From positions 62,001 through 126,000 of the forward strand of contig WHUX01000151.1 of the NCBI GenBank assembly GCA_015179025.1: a stretch of DNA of 64,000 nucleotides, in the 5' to 3' direction. The stretch is from Terfezia claveryi (lineage: Eukaryota > Ascomycota > Pezizomycetes > Pezizales > Pezizaceae). A program made the position numbers and the translations under genes. Below, one piece after another: positions 55,120-64,000 of the stretch. Positions within the stretch are counted from its first letter, which is position 1. Every line of letters starts with the position of its first letter. Below the pieces are notes generated by a model that searched no databases, was not told the origin of the DNA, and was given only the letters and a program-made list of their open reading frames with translations.

Positions 55120-56225
55120 ACTTCCTAGACTGGGTATGAAAAGCATTGAATATAAGGCCCTCCACGAGATTACCCGTCACCGGAGCCTATCAAGGCAGCT
55201 CTCATATCAAACTGGGCCTGATCCTGAACGAGAAACCTCTAGCAATCAAGACATATCAGCCGTCCTGGCCAGCTCGCGCAATCCACAGAGCGCAATCCGC
55301 ACAGGTGACAACCACACCCAGTCAGCCCTCATCCTCCGCCACAAGCAAAGAGGCAAGACCCCATCTCCCCCATACCTCCATATCACCAGATTCGGAAGAC
55401 TCACAGACAGGTTCAGCTTTGGCGATCGGGACTTGAGTGTAAGTTACAACCCGCACTCTCTTGGAATCTTCCAAACCCCATTCTTTGGATAAAGGAGTCC
55501 GGACAGCTAGGATAGGTCAGGTTTTAGAAAGAAGGATGGAGAGTATACCTAACCTTCAATTGGGCCTCCTTTTCTAGGAATCCCTCAGGTTCAAAGTTTG
55601 TTTGTGATTAAGGATATTCAACCAGATATTTACCTCGACAAGTCCAGTGGTGTTTGGTCAATCAAATAAAAAATGGTGCTTCCATTTTCGTGGTATTTTA
55701 ACCATGATCGAGGAAGTCTACAAGTTTCATCTGTCTAGTACAGTACGGTTTACCTAGATTTTGCAGCGAGACATTGGGAATGGATCACAAAGCTCTGGTC
55801 CCACCACAACACACTCAACCATGTTGAAAACGGCAGAGACACAGACACCGGTAGCCAAGGCGACGACAATGAACAGCATTTCCACCAACACCAATTCCCC
55901 TCCAGGACCGAAATCACCCGGAAGAGCCAGCCCACAAAAAACTAATGGATAAGGGAAGGCAAAGAGTCTGCAATACCCCGGGAACCATCCAACAACAACA
56001 CAGCTGTAGTCTTACACGGGGCCCCAACGAAATACAAGCCTGGCCTGATGCGCCGTTGGATTGACGAGGACAACGAGAGGGCCAAAATTCTGGGTATATT
56101 CGCTGGTTAGTACAAGAACACAGAAGAGTCGGAAAGTTGACCTGATCGCTGGTTATCTACCTGGCGGAAGAGATAGACATCAGACATGGGCTCCGCATGG
56201 GTAAGAGATTCTTCCGCACCAACTA
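55120..56225 (+). mobile_element. Dead retroelement (Gag/ORF1-like relic)
   Basis: Protein-like segments survive in several frames. The first is TGAYQGSSHIKLGLILNEKP, followed by LAIKTYQPSWPARAIHRA. Later comes TAVVLHGAPTKYKPGLMRRW with IDEDNERAKILG, then, after a frame change, IRWLVQEHRRVGKL, a stop, and SLVIYLAEEIDIRHGLRMGK. Blocks of this kind resemble ORF1 regions of fungal non-LTR (Tad-type) elements. That is a recollection, not a search. Frameshifts and stops exclude function. An A-rich tract at about 56250-56270 fits an A-tail. Borders are approximate. Confidence 0.5.
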
Positions 56226-56263
56226 CCATCGTTCTTTTTTTTTCTTATTTTAAAAAAAAAAAA

Positions 56264-56310
56264 AAAAAAAAGTCTATACCCGCGATCAACCTAAAATCAT
56301 GACGGGATCG
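56264..56310. repeat. Dispersed repeat shared with 41591-41632
   Basis: AGTCTATACCCGCGATCAAC then CTAAAATCATGACGGGATC matches AGTCTGGACCCGCGATCGAC then CTAAGGTCATGACGGGACC at about 41593-41631, same orientation. It begins right after the A-tract at the end of the retroelement relic, so it may be the edge of another element. Confidence 0.7.
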
Positions 56311-56512
56311 CTTCGGGATATGACAGACGGATATGACGGATTGTTTTTTTTTTCACTTGAGCGGCTTTTCTTAATTTCCCCCCAGCATTGGGGCTCTCTT
56401 CATACTAACTTTAGTCAGGTCTCTCGGGGTCAACTGGCAATAGCCAGTTAATGACAGCATGACTTTACTCCTAAACTTCTAACTTTGTTGGTTTGACAGC
56501 GTCGCAGGCCTT

Positions 56513-56640
56513 CTACTTGAGCTTTTTCTACTTGCGAGAGGTTTCATCACCGGGTCTTTGAGCTTATCCACTTGCGAGACGAATTCTTTACATGCCGTAA
56601 GGCACTTGAGCTTTTCCACTTGCTATTTGAAATTCTGTGC
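56513..56640. repeat. Three short direct repeats (GAGCTT..CCACTTGCGAGA type)
   Basis: Variants of GAGCTTWTYYACTTGCGAGA occur near 56519, 56560 and 56606, about 42-46 bp apart. A palindromic ACCCGGGTTTCCGGGT follows near 56680. The locus lies between the retroelement relic and VPS38 and may be another decayed element. Confidence 0.6.
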
Positions 56641-56829
56641 GTCGGACCTGACAGATTAACTTGTCTTGTCCTGAATCTACCCGGGTTTCCGGGTGGCTCA
56701 TCATGGTCCCCTAACTGGGGCCACATATGAGTACTGAGTATTTTTTTTTAAATAAAAAAAAAAAAAAAATCGATCGTACCTTTAGTTAATGATGAGGCTA
56801 AGATTTTACTATTGACCAGGATGATTTTC

Positions 56830-59110
56830 TCAACCGTGAAGGCTAATTATGCTCCTCTCTCTATGGAGGCGGGGGGAAGTGAAGTCCCCTGTGGTAGATA
56901 TCGGACTTGCCGAGACAGAGACAGGTTGCTTTCCAGCGATACCTGCTTTTAGCCTACCACCGCTTTCTTTGTCTTGCTCTTTCGAGGGCTTGGGCTTCAA
57001 AAGACGGAATGGTGCGCTGGGCCATTCACGGTCGGGTCTGTCATGACTTAGCTTGTGTCGTCCAAGGGAGTAATACGGTAAAGCGTACATTGGAGTCTTC
57101 CCAGAGCTGGTAATCACATAAAGAAGGTATTTGAGGTTAGGGAGGGTGTTCCGAAGGTCGACAATGACGAGGGATTGTGATGCCATCAACTAAACGTATG
57201 TGGTGTGTTAGATTATCAGCCCTAAGATAATTGACGTGCCTTGATACCTACCATCTCGATATCCTTGTTGAGTAAAAAGACTGCATATTCGAAGCGATAC
57301 GCAACCTGACCTTTTGGATACAATGGAAAGCTATAATGTTGTTAGTAAACGGCTTTCTTGCATAGAATTCTAGATGACCTACGTTCGTGAACCTTGTATT
57401 ATGCTGATAGGGTCGCGAATGGAGGAGTTACTGCCCATCGGCTGAATTGGATATCGTAAATAGACCTTCAAGTAAAATGACAACAAATATACCAGATGAG
57501 CAGTATATCCAAGGGCTGCAGCGACTGTGTCGTCATCTTGGTCCTCAAATTCGGTATTTGGGAGATGGAGGTGGCAGATGGTAAACGCCAATGGCTTGTC
57601 AGGTATCTAGCAAATGTTAATATCTTCAGTGACTCGACCAGAATCTCTCAAAACTGACCGGCTCAATAGCATAAATTTTCTGAAGCTCAGTTATTATCCT
57701 CCGTTGTTGCCCGGATATTCCTTCCACGGTTGATTTCAACATCTCTTTACATTCTGCTAGTTTCACTCTCGCATCTACAAGATGTTTCTCGGTGCTTTTC
57801 CTGAGCTCTGACGCCTTGGCTACCTCGAGTCTCCTAGCTTCCAGGCTTTCCCGGAGTCTATCACGATTCTCTATAGCACTTTCAAGCCGTTGCTTCTCTG
57901 TCTTGAGATATCCATGAACCGTCTGCAGGTCATCCCTCGCCTGCCCAACTTTCCTGGCACTATGTATCGAATCTTTTTCTCGATTCAAAATTGTCTCTAT
58001 ATTCTTCGATAGCTTCACCCTGGTTAGCTCTGCATCCCAGATGCACTCCTCCAACGTGCGTAACTTCATTAGTGACTCATATGAAGAAGTGTCCTTCAGT
58101 TCCTCATGTATCTTCGGCTCATGTTTTTGTGCCTCTGATGATTTCACGTGAGTGGGCATGTCTGTCAGCAGGGTATAGACACCATCCGTGAGCGAAAAAA
58201 TAACACAGTTTTTGGGGAGAGGTTGCCGGAATGCGTCCAGCTGTAACCGTTTAGCTCGAAATCATTCCAAAGGGATACCAAAATGTGCTCACCTGAGTCC
58301 CAATGAACTGAAGAGCAGCCAATGCCACCTCAAGGTCTAGAAGAAGCTTGAAGTTCTCACCTTCCGTGGTGTTTACCCATATTCTGATTGTAACAGAATC
58401 AAGCCAGGAGATGGCAGGCCCATAATCTAGTAGGTAGAAAGGTTTGAATGTTGGATTCTACACAATCATTAGGATGTCCGCTCTATGGTGTGAAGGAATA
58501 ATGCATACAGTAGACTGTGTAATTATCTCACTAATATAGATCGGATCCTCTTTGAGAAATCAGCTAGTGGACAAGATGAAGTGCCCTTATCCTTATTCTA
58601 TAGCATACCTTTAGCAGACGTATGGTGTAGTGTAAAGAAGGTATCCGGCAATCTTGTGGATGGAGCCTCCTCGAATAATCGTTGCATGGAAAGTGGGTCG
58701 TCTATTCTCAATGTACTCCTCCTCCGTCTGCCCTTAGCGGTATCAGTAGCATTCAGCTGCGTAGCGACTGCCGAGGCACGAAGATCACTGGATGATTTGG
58801 AGTGTGAGAGGGCGGCCTCTTCCTCGATGGTGAGGATTTGAGTTGAAGATCTCCAACTTCCAGCAATTGATGCATCGTCATTCGATTTTCCGCGGGGGCG
58901 CACTGGAGGTTTTTCACTAATATTTCGGAGAGCAATTCCATTCAGATGGCGGAGTTTTCTGCCCTGGTGTACTGTTAGCATGGAACAGTGATTAACCGGA
59001 GGTGCGAGACTCTATGCTACCCAAGGTGCTAATAGTGGCCGTTCCCTCGCCTTCTTTCTCCGTGGAGCCCCATCAGGAATGCCCTGCCCGCCATAGGCCT
59101 CTGGTGGCAT
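56830..59110 (-). CDS. VPS38: VPS38/UVRAG-family subunit of PI3-kinase complex II
   Basis: Homolog of UVRAG/Vps38, the subunit that directs the Vps34-Vps15-Vps30 phosphatidylinositol 3-kinase to endosomes. Eight exons: 59021-59110, 58609-58963, 58509-58549, 58293-58457, 57659-58240, 57383-57606, 57252-57330 and 56830-57189, giving 631 residues in phase. The N-terminus is PLLAPWGRKLRHLNGIALRN, spliced so that a nearer Met at 58981 becomes intronic. The C2-like part includes EDPIYISEIITQST and NPTFKPFYLLDYGPAISWLD. FSLTDGVYTLLTD precedes a long coiled coil (about residues 260-440). The family C-terminal domain is IPDKPLAFTICHLHLPNTEF, LYLRYPIQPMGSNSSIRDPI-type text, FPLYPKGQVAYRFEYAVFLL and DLRNTLPNLKYLLYV. 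Atg14 (complex I) was considered, but the C2 region and C-terminus favour Vps38/UVRAG. The 41-nt exon 3 is inferred from frame and homology. Confidence 0.9.
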
Positions 59111-59552
59111 GAGTGTTTTGAGGAGAAAATAAAATTATTTTTCGTTGGTTTGATATTTGTAGTAATTGGTAGATACTGTATAGCCCCCACGCAAGAGCTA
59201 CCTAGAAAGCATGCATAGTCAAGAAGCGGCGCGAAATTATTGAGATTCTAGAGGCCTATGGAAACGTAGCGGTGCCCACTGAATTCGAAGCTTTGCTTTG
59301 CATAGAATACAAAATACTGTAGATTTTACCAAATTGGAGAGTTACTGTACTAAGTAACAGCAGCTTGGCATATTCTGTGCCAAGCCTCAGAGCTGGGTTT
59401 GCTTAGTACACCGGGAATCGGGTACCTACCCACGTCCTCATCTATTTCTATAACCCACATTACTACCTCGTAGTCCATCTAACGTGTACTATAGGGCTGG
59501 AGAATACTTGTCCTCTCCCGACCCACGAGAAAGCAAGCGGACTGGCAAATCC
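59111..59552. promoter_or_regulatory. Divergent region VPS38/Raf2-like
   Basis: 442 bp between divergently transcribed genes, thus containing both promoters. The Raf2-like frame is open back to about 59452, so part of this may be coding or a 5' exon. No clear core elements. Confidence 0.45.
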
Positions 59553-61277
59553 ATGAAGCACCAGGTGGAGACGACAGTGCTCCGTGGCATTGACCGAACA
59601 CTGGAGGAGGAGGAATGGCCTCTGCTGGAGCTTAAAGATGCGACTATAACCCATCACCATCGGCGGAAGAAAGCCGGGCAGCTTGTCGACTTATTCGAAG
59701 TCAATCTTCATGGTCCGTTCCGTGTGAAAGGAAGGCTGGGAAAGTTGAAAAAGCATCAGGAATCTCTTGTGCTGGGGACGGCTTCGAAGCTATACAAGGA
59801 GGACATTGTGATACCAGAGGCATATACATATAGTCTAGAGATTAAGGGCGACGGGAAGATAATAATATGGGTACTAGGAAATTGTGGGTGGTACGCGCTG
59901 TCTCCAGCGAAGGAGTATAAAGCCATATTCGATCAAATGGTGGAGAAGACAAAAATATGGCTATTCTTGGAAGCTAAATATGTCCCTGCGATTTACAAGG
60001 GCAAGTACAGGCTGCGAGGGTCGGCGCACGATGTATTTGTGGAGGTAGGCACCCACTCCGGCACGCTTCAAGTACAGTATCTTTAACTCTCATCTTAGTT
60101 CTCAAGGGAATACCCAGATTGGCCGACTGCAAAAGAAGCTGCAGCTTTATTTCACAAGCACCATGAGTGGATAGTACTGAAGATGCTGGTCAAAGCAGAG
60201 GAGGTTGACAATTGGGCCAGAACGCCAATCCATACAGAGATGTTCACTCAACATCAGGATACCGTTAGCGAGATCCAGCGCATACTTAGGGCTCGCAGCG
60301 AACAAGGCATGTCGACCGCCCAGGACACTTCGATAGAAGATGGAGAGCATGTAATAAGAGTAATGACGGAGTCAAAAGTCACTTCCGAAGCTTCCACAGA
60401 ACCCCCCTCTCAGCCCACAACCCCAATAATGATCTCCAACCCGATTACGCAACGCCAGAATCTCCGTGGAAATACCAGGTCACAAAAAGTGGTCCCTCCA
60501 TCCCCTCCTGCAGCACTGAAACAGGAACCGTCACTCCCAATCGAGGATACCACCGAGGATGTTGAAGAAGGGGAATCCTCCGAGAGCGAGCTAGAGGACG
60601 TGAAACCAATACGGCGTTCCGCAAAGGGAAAATCTGTCCTCCGCCCCCGAACATCCACAATTCCACTTGAAGCCCCTACCCCCGTCACTAGCCGTAGCTC
60701 CACGACCAAAATTGATGAGGACGACGAAATGATGGACTTCGAGCTCGACGAGGATAGAAAGCCTAGCAATAAGCGCCCTGCTGTCAGTGATGATAACGAC
60801 CTCCTAGCAACCCCAGCCGAGCGATTGAAGAAGCGGTATCGGGCCATTCACGCACAGCCCCGGCGCTCACAATCACGGTCTGAGACACCCAGTCTTGATA
60901 CAAAAATCGAGTGGCCTGCATTACGCCCTGGCACAGGTAAATCACCAATTGAAATGGGGTATATGCCACCGACATCAAGTTCCCGACCAGGCGGCTCGTG
61001 GATGTGCTCTGTTCCCAATTGCAAATATAAATTGTTGGAGGGCGATTCCGTTTCGGGTAGGGCCCTGATAGAAGCGCATTATGAGAGCCATGCTAGGGTT
61101 ATGCAGGATGCTATGGAGATCATTGGAGTTGAGACACAGGCTGCGAGGGGAATTTATCATGTCGAGTAAGTCTGTCGAGTGCCTATAAGGTCTGTTGGTT
61201 AGCTGATGTGTTTGGATAGTAACCTCCTAGCAAAAATCGAACAAATGGCAAGTGTATGGGCTAAGCATCGCCCCTAA
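59553..61277 (+). CDS. RFTS-domain zinc-finger protein, Raf2-like heterochromatin factor
   Basis: Carries a replication-foci-targeting-sequence (RFTS) domain, as in Dnmt1 and in fission yeast Raf2, a partner of the Clr4 H3K9 methyltransferase complex. Exons 59553-60044, 60099-61165 and 61220-61277 encode 538 residues. RFTS motifs: EEEEWPLLELKDATITHHHR, LVDLFEVNLHGPFRVKGRLG, EDIVIPEAYTYSLEIKGDGK, WVLGNCGWYALSPAKEYKAI, WLFLEAKYVPAIY and FSREYPDWPTAKEAAALFHK. An acidic, Pro/Ser-rich linker follows. A C-terminal zinc-finger-like motif at about 465-493 has C-x4-C then H-x3-H (CSVPNCKYKLLEGDSVSGRA..AHYESH). The last 58-nt exon gives NLLAKIEQMASVWAKHRP. This is not a DNA methyltransferase: no catalytic domain is encoded. 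The ATG at 59553 is the first in frame, but an upstream exon is possible. Confidence 0.85.
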
Positions 61278-62767
61278 TAGTAAAACCTCCTGCGTGTATG
61301 ATATTTCAATGTTAATCTCTGAGGTTGTTTTGAGACGAATTTAAATCTTGGAGTTTATAGCGGAGTGGAAGGGAAAGATTCCCAGCGCTTTCGTGGTGGA
61401 ATGTCTACTTCACGGGTTTGAGGTTATTCCTACGAGGCGCTTTGCGTTCTATCAGCTGGTTGCGTTTTCATCGTTTGCCTGTTTAATCATCTATATTTCA
61501 GTGCATTGCGGATGAAGGAGTTTAATAGTGGGATATCTGGTCGATTATTAACGCTATGATAACAAGTGCGGTAGGGGATTTGGTTGTATAGTAAAGGTGG
61601 ACAAGAACGAGTTACAGTCCCCACCACTCGTTACACGAAAATATGCAATACAATATACAGCGCTTCCACAAGAAAAAACTATGCTCTCCCTCTGAGACAT
61701 TTATAAGGGCGAAGCCTAGGTGCCGTATGCAGTGGGTCCTTGTAATGTATGTAATCACCTCATATCCTTTGCCGCTTGGTCTCTCGCGGCTCGGCTTATA
61801 GAGGCCAATAGGGTACTCAATTAACGACAGCTCAATGTGAAGATAGAAGTCTTGCATATGGTAAATCCTCTTTATGGCCATAAATAGTGTCGTTGGGTTG
61901 AGTTGTGAGTTGTGAGTTGTGAGTTGTGAGTTGTGATTGTACTTGTATGTGACAGCTAACTAAAACATTAGTACACGATAGAATGCAAGGAAAGGACAAG
62001 GGAGATATATTATTCAGAACATAGACAATATATACGAAGCCCCCGGGTACAAAAAGTATTTCCAAACTGCTGGCGCACAATTCCCACCTGCAAACTTGGC
62101 CCCCCCGCTGATTTCTAGGTTTATTTGAACGGTGATTTTTTTTTTTTTCTTTCTAGGCTTTAATTCTACGGTGATATACATATTTAGGTAGGCCTGATTT
62201 GCACGGTAATAGGCCCGGTTTTAACAACTACGATAATGTTTGCTCATCACATCACGTCTCTAGATATTGCCATAAACTTGCTACAGCAATATGTGTCGAT
62301 GGGGTGCGAGCAACTAGAGTATACTGTATTAGGATTAAGCGTGCTGGATATGTATGTACTGTACTGGTACCAGGTGTTTCAGGTGCAGGCCGGGTACCTA
62401 CAGTAGGTAAGTATCCTCAGGCAGGGGTTCAAAGGCTAATGCAACCCGCTTTCTGCCTCTTCAGTGACAACACTGATTGCAGCTGGTCGGTATAATGTTT
62501 ATGTAGAGCCAAAAAAAAAACAAAAAAACTAGCTTTGTGAGCGTACAATATAACCATCGGCGTCTAGGCAAACCTGGCAGCCAGGGGCCACGTTTTGTCC
62601 TACTGTAGCGGTTACACTCTCCAACAAGCATTTATTGCGTGCAGGTGCTTGAGGAATTGTAAAAAAGTAGTTGTGTGTTTTGTAATTCCAGACCCATCCC
62701 AACCGTTAATGCTGTATATCTATTTCAAGAGAATACGGATAGTTGTGCTGAAAAGCCCCCCCCCAAG

Positions 62768-62779
<12 letters not shown>
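61278..62779. other. Intergenic stretch 3' of the Raf2-like gene
   Basis: About 1.5 kb without a supported gene. Contains a GAGTTGT 7-bp array at about 61900-61938, and near its right end (about 62755-62795) a C-run followed by an A-run of more than 30. Short frames lack protein features. Confidence 0.5.
61900..61938. repeat. GAGTTGT 7-bp tandem array
   Basis: Five near-perfect copies of GAGTTGT lie in intergenic DNA. The 7-bp period is the same as the CCCATCA array at 10431, with unrelated sequence. Confidence 0.85.
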
Positions 62780-62798
<19 letters not shown>

Positions 62799-63275
62799 GC
62801 CAAATCTAATGGCTGGAGAACATGAGTTGCATGAGATGGTAGCTTTATGGATCTTGAATCCGCCGTGAGTTGCAAAATTCAAGAACATACCAAGGTCATA
62901 TGTGATTCATGAGCCAGCCACCTTAGCAGCAGTTTGTAGTTCAAAGGGCATCAGTTAACCAAGCTTAATAATAGCAGCTCATGATCAATATATCCCTTGG
63001 CTTGAATAGCCAAAGATAAATTTGACTCAATCAGAGTCTTTGACGCATTAAGGATGCCAGCCATAATAGTGTGCTGCTCATTTATCGGTGAAACCGTTGT
63101 TCCCATCAGCGCAAATACACTCGGTTTTGATCCTGACATAAGGCTTGAAGCTTAGCATTCCTCGCCCGTACAGTAACTTTGCTTCTGTTTGCCATGAATC
63201 CTTTTTCATCAAGGTTATAAATATTTCTTTTGCCGTAAGGATGTAACTCTCATACCAAATGGAATTTGCCATCGC
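62780..63275 (-). pseudogene. Dead pogo/Fot1-type (Tc1/mariner superfamily) transposase fragment
   Basis: Read from the minus strand with frame changes. NIYNLDEKGFMANRSKVTVR holds the first catalytic Asp context (N-L-D-E-K-G-F) of the DDE_1 family. It is followed by ASKTLIESNLSLAIQAKGYI and DHELLL, and then, past frameshifts, LPSHATHVLQPLDLAVF, the conserved motif before the last catalytic residue. Stops and frame changes between blocks make it inactive, and the middle Asp region is lost or unreadable. It ends at a long poly-T/A tract. Elements of this group duplicate TA on insertion, as the MITEs here do. Confidence 0.75.
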
Positions 63276-63434
63276 AGTTGACGCTGCCTAAGGTTAGAAT
63301 AAATAGAATCAAAGATATTGCCAGTAACACCAGGCACATGATTGAAAATACCAAGCAGAGCCGCCTACGTACATCCAACCCAAAAAACCGTCCAAACCAC
63401 AACATCAACCAGATCAAACCCCCCCCTCTCCCAA

Positions 63435-63804
63435 ATGTCGCACCTCCGCCGCTACACCTTCCTAGTCCACGGCACCGTGCAAGGCGTCTTCTTCCGTGCC
63501 TACACACAGCGCAGCGCCCACACGCACAACATCAGAGGTTTCGTATACAACACCTCCAATGGAAAAGTCGCCGGGGAAGCCCAAGGTATCAAAGAGAACC
63601 TAGACAAGTTCTGGAAGGATTTAGATAAAGGGAGTCCGAAAAGCCATGTGGTACGTTACATAACGTTTTGGAGTTACTCACCCTTTATTATCCATTTATC
63701 CGGGTAGGAATGTGGCTTAACGGTTATTTTGTTAGATACGAGTCGATAAGCATGAGATAAATATCGTGGAGGGGGAGGAGGGGTTTGAGATCAGGAAGGT
63801 TTAA
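63435..63804 (+). CDS. Acylphosphatase
   Basis: Small cytosolic enzyme that hydrolyses acyl phosphates such as 1,3-bisphosphoglycerate. Exons 63435-63650 and 63736-63804 encode 94 residues, the usual length. The family loop is YTFLVHGTVQGVFFRAYTQR, with the phosphate-binding Arg in VFFR. The second signature IRGFVYNTSNGKVAGEAQG carries the catalytic Asn. The C-terminal exon completes the ferredoxin-like fold with IRVDKHEINIVEGEEGFEIR. The 85-bp intron keeps phase 0 after PKSHV. The ATG at 63435 was chosen because MSHLRRYTFLVHG gives a normal start to the first strand. Confidence 0.95.
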
Positions 63805-63836
63805 GCTACTTACCTTACCTTCTTGCTCGGGTCTGC

Positions 63837-63879
63837 AGCAGCAGCAGCAGCAGGAGGAGGAGGAGGAGGAGGAGGAGAT
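63837..63879. repeat. CAG then GGA trinucleotide tracts
   Basis: About six CAG units pass directly into about seven GGA units just 3' of the acylphosphatase stop, presumably in its 3' UTR. Confidence 0.88.
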
Positions 63880-64000
63880 ATATGATCCCCCAGACTAGAG
63901 CAGTAAGTATTCTAGCTTTATGAGACATTCACTGTCTGCTGATTATAGATAGATGGAAGCTGTATCGTACACTTCATTTGGATAGTTCTTTGCAATACAT

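Noticed and set aside
58598..58981. VPS38 start at the Met at 58981 (MLTVHQGRKL)
   Set aside because: An upstream exon at 59021-59110 splices to GRKLRHLNG and gives the family-typical PLLAPWGRKLRHL. The Met at 58981 then falls in the intron.

Overview
The window is a nuclear chromosome segment of a filamentous ascomycete (Pezizomycotina). Coding exons are broken by many short introns (about 48 to 145 bp) with GT..AG ends and CTRAY-type branch sites. Nearly every complete protein belongs to a family found across fungi. A relic of an HNH-nuclease family that I associate with Pezizomycetes (truffles, morels and relatives), together with a piggyBac element, makes that class my best guess. That placement is inference, not proof.

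Layout. 0-20 kb: the end of prefoldin subunit 5, TRAPPC11 (-), RXT2 (+), an HbrB/Bit61-type TORC2 subunit (+), VPS39 (+, with an apparent one-base frameshift), a 2.5 kb T-rich gap with a MITE, and SPT8 (-). 20-30 kb: a 46-bp minisatellite, a DUF866 zinc protein (-), an unrecognised basic nuclear-looking protein (-), and VPS11/PEP5 (-). 30-36.6 kb: a mobile-element island with two MITE families with TA target sites, a piggyBac transposase with all three catalytic Asp residues but a suspicious in-frame stop, and a decayed HNH-nuclease gene. 36.6-54 kb: a dense housekeeping block holding CHS5 (-), ADE4 (-), CSI2-like (+), ERD1-like EXS protein (+), URA6 with a mitochondrial or membrane N-terminal extension (+), a secreted class 3 lipase (+), a HAD phosphatase (+) and PEX10 (+). 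54-64 kb: a dead retroelement, VPS38/UVRAG (-), a Raf2-like RFTS-domain heterochromatin protein (+), a dead pogo/Fot1 transposase (-) and acylphosphatase (+).

The gene content leans toward membrane traffic. TRAPPC11 (ER-Golgi tether), VPS39 and VPS11 (HOPS/CORVET vacuolar tethering), VPS38 (PI3-kinase complex II), CHS5 (exomer), CSI2 (chitin synthase 3 complex) and ERD1 (Golgi retention) all act on the secretory-vacuolar route. SPT8, RXT2 and the Raf2-like protein are chromatin factors. Nothing indicates co-regulation, and I found no defence, toxin or secondary-metabolite cluster.

Three sequence-level signals are not explained by gene content. First, about half of the genes show abrupt internal switches from C-rich to G-rich coding strand. 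Second, an intergenic motif TTCAGGGTAA (or its complement) occurs 11 times at the 9-base level. Third, a MITE insertion has a partial empty-site match near the piggyBac element. No tRNA, rRNA, CRISPR array or prokaryotic feature was seen. Exon boundaries were read by eye from splice signals and frame continuity.
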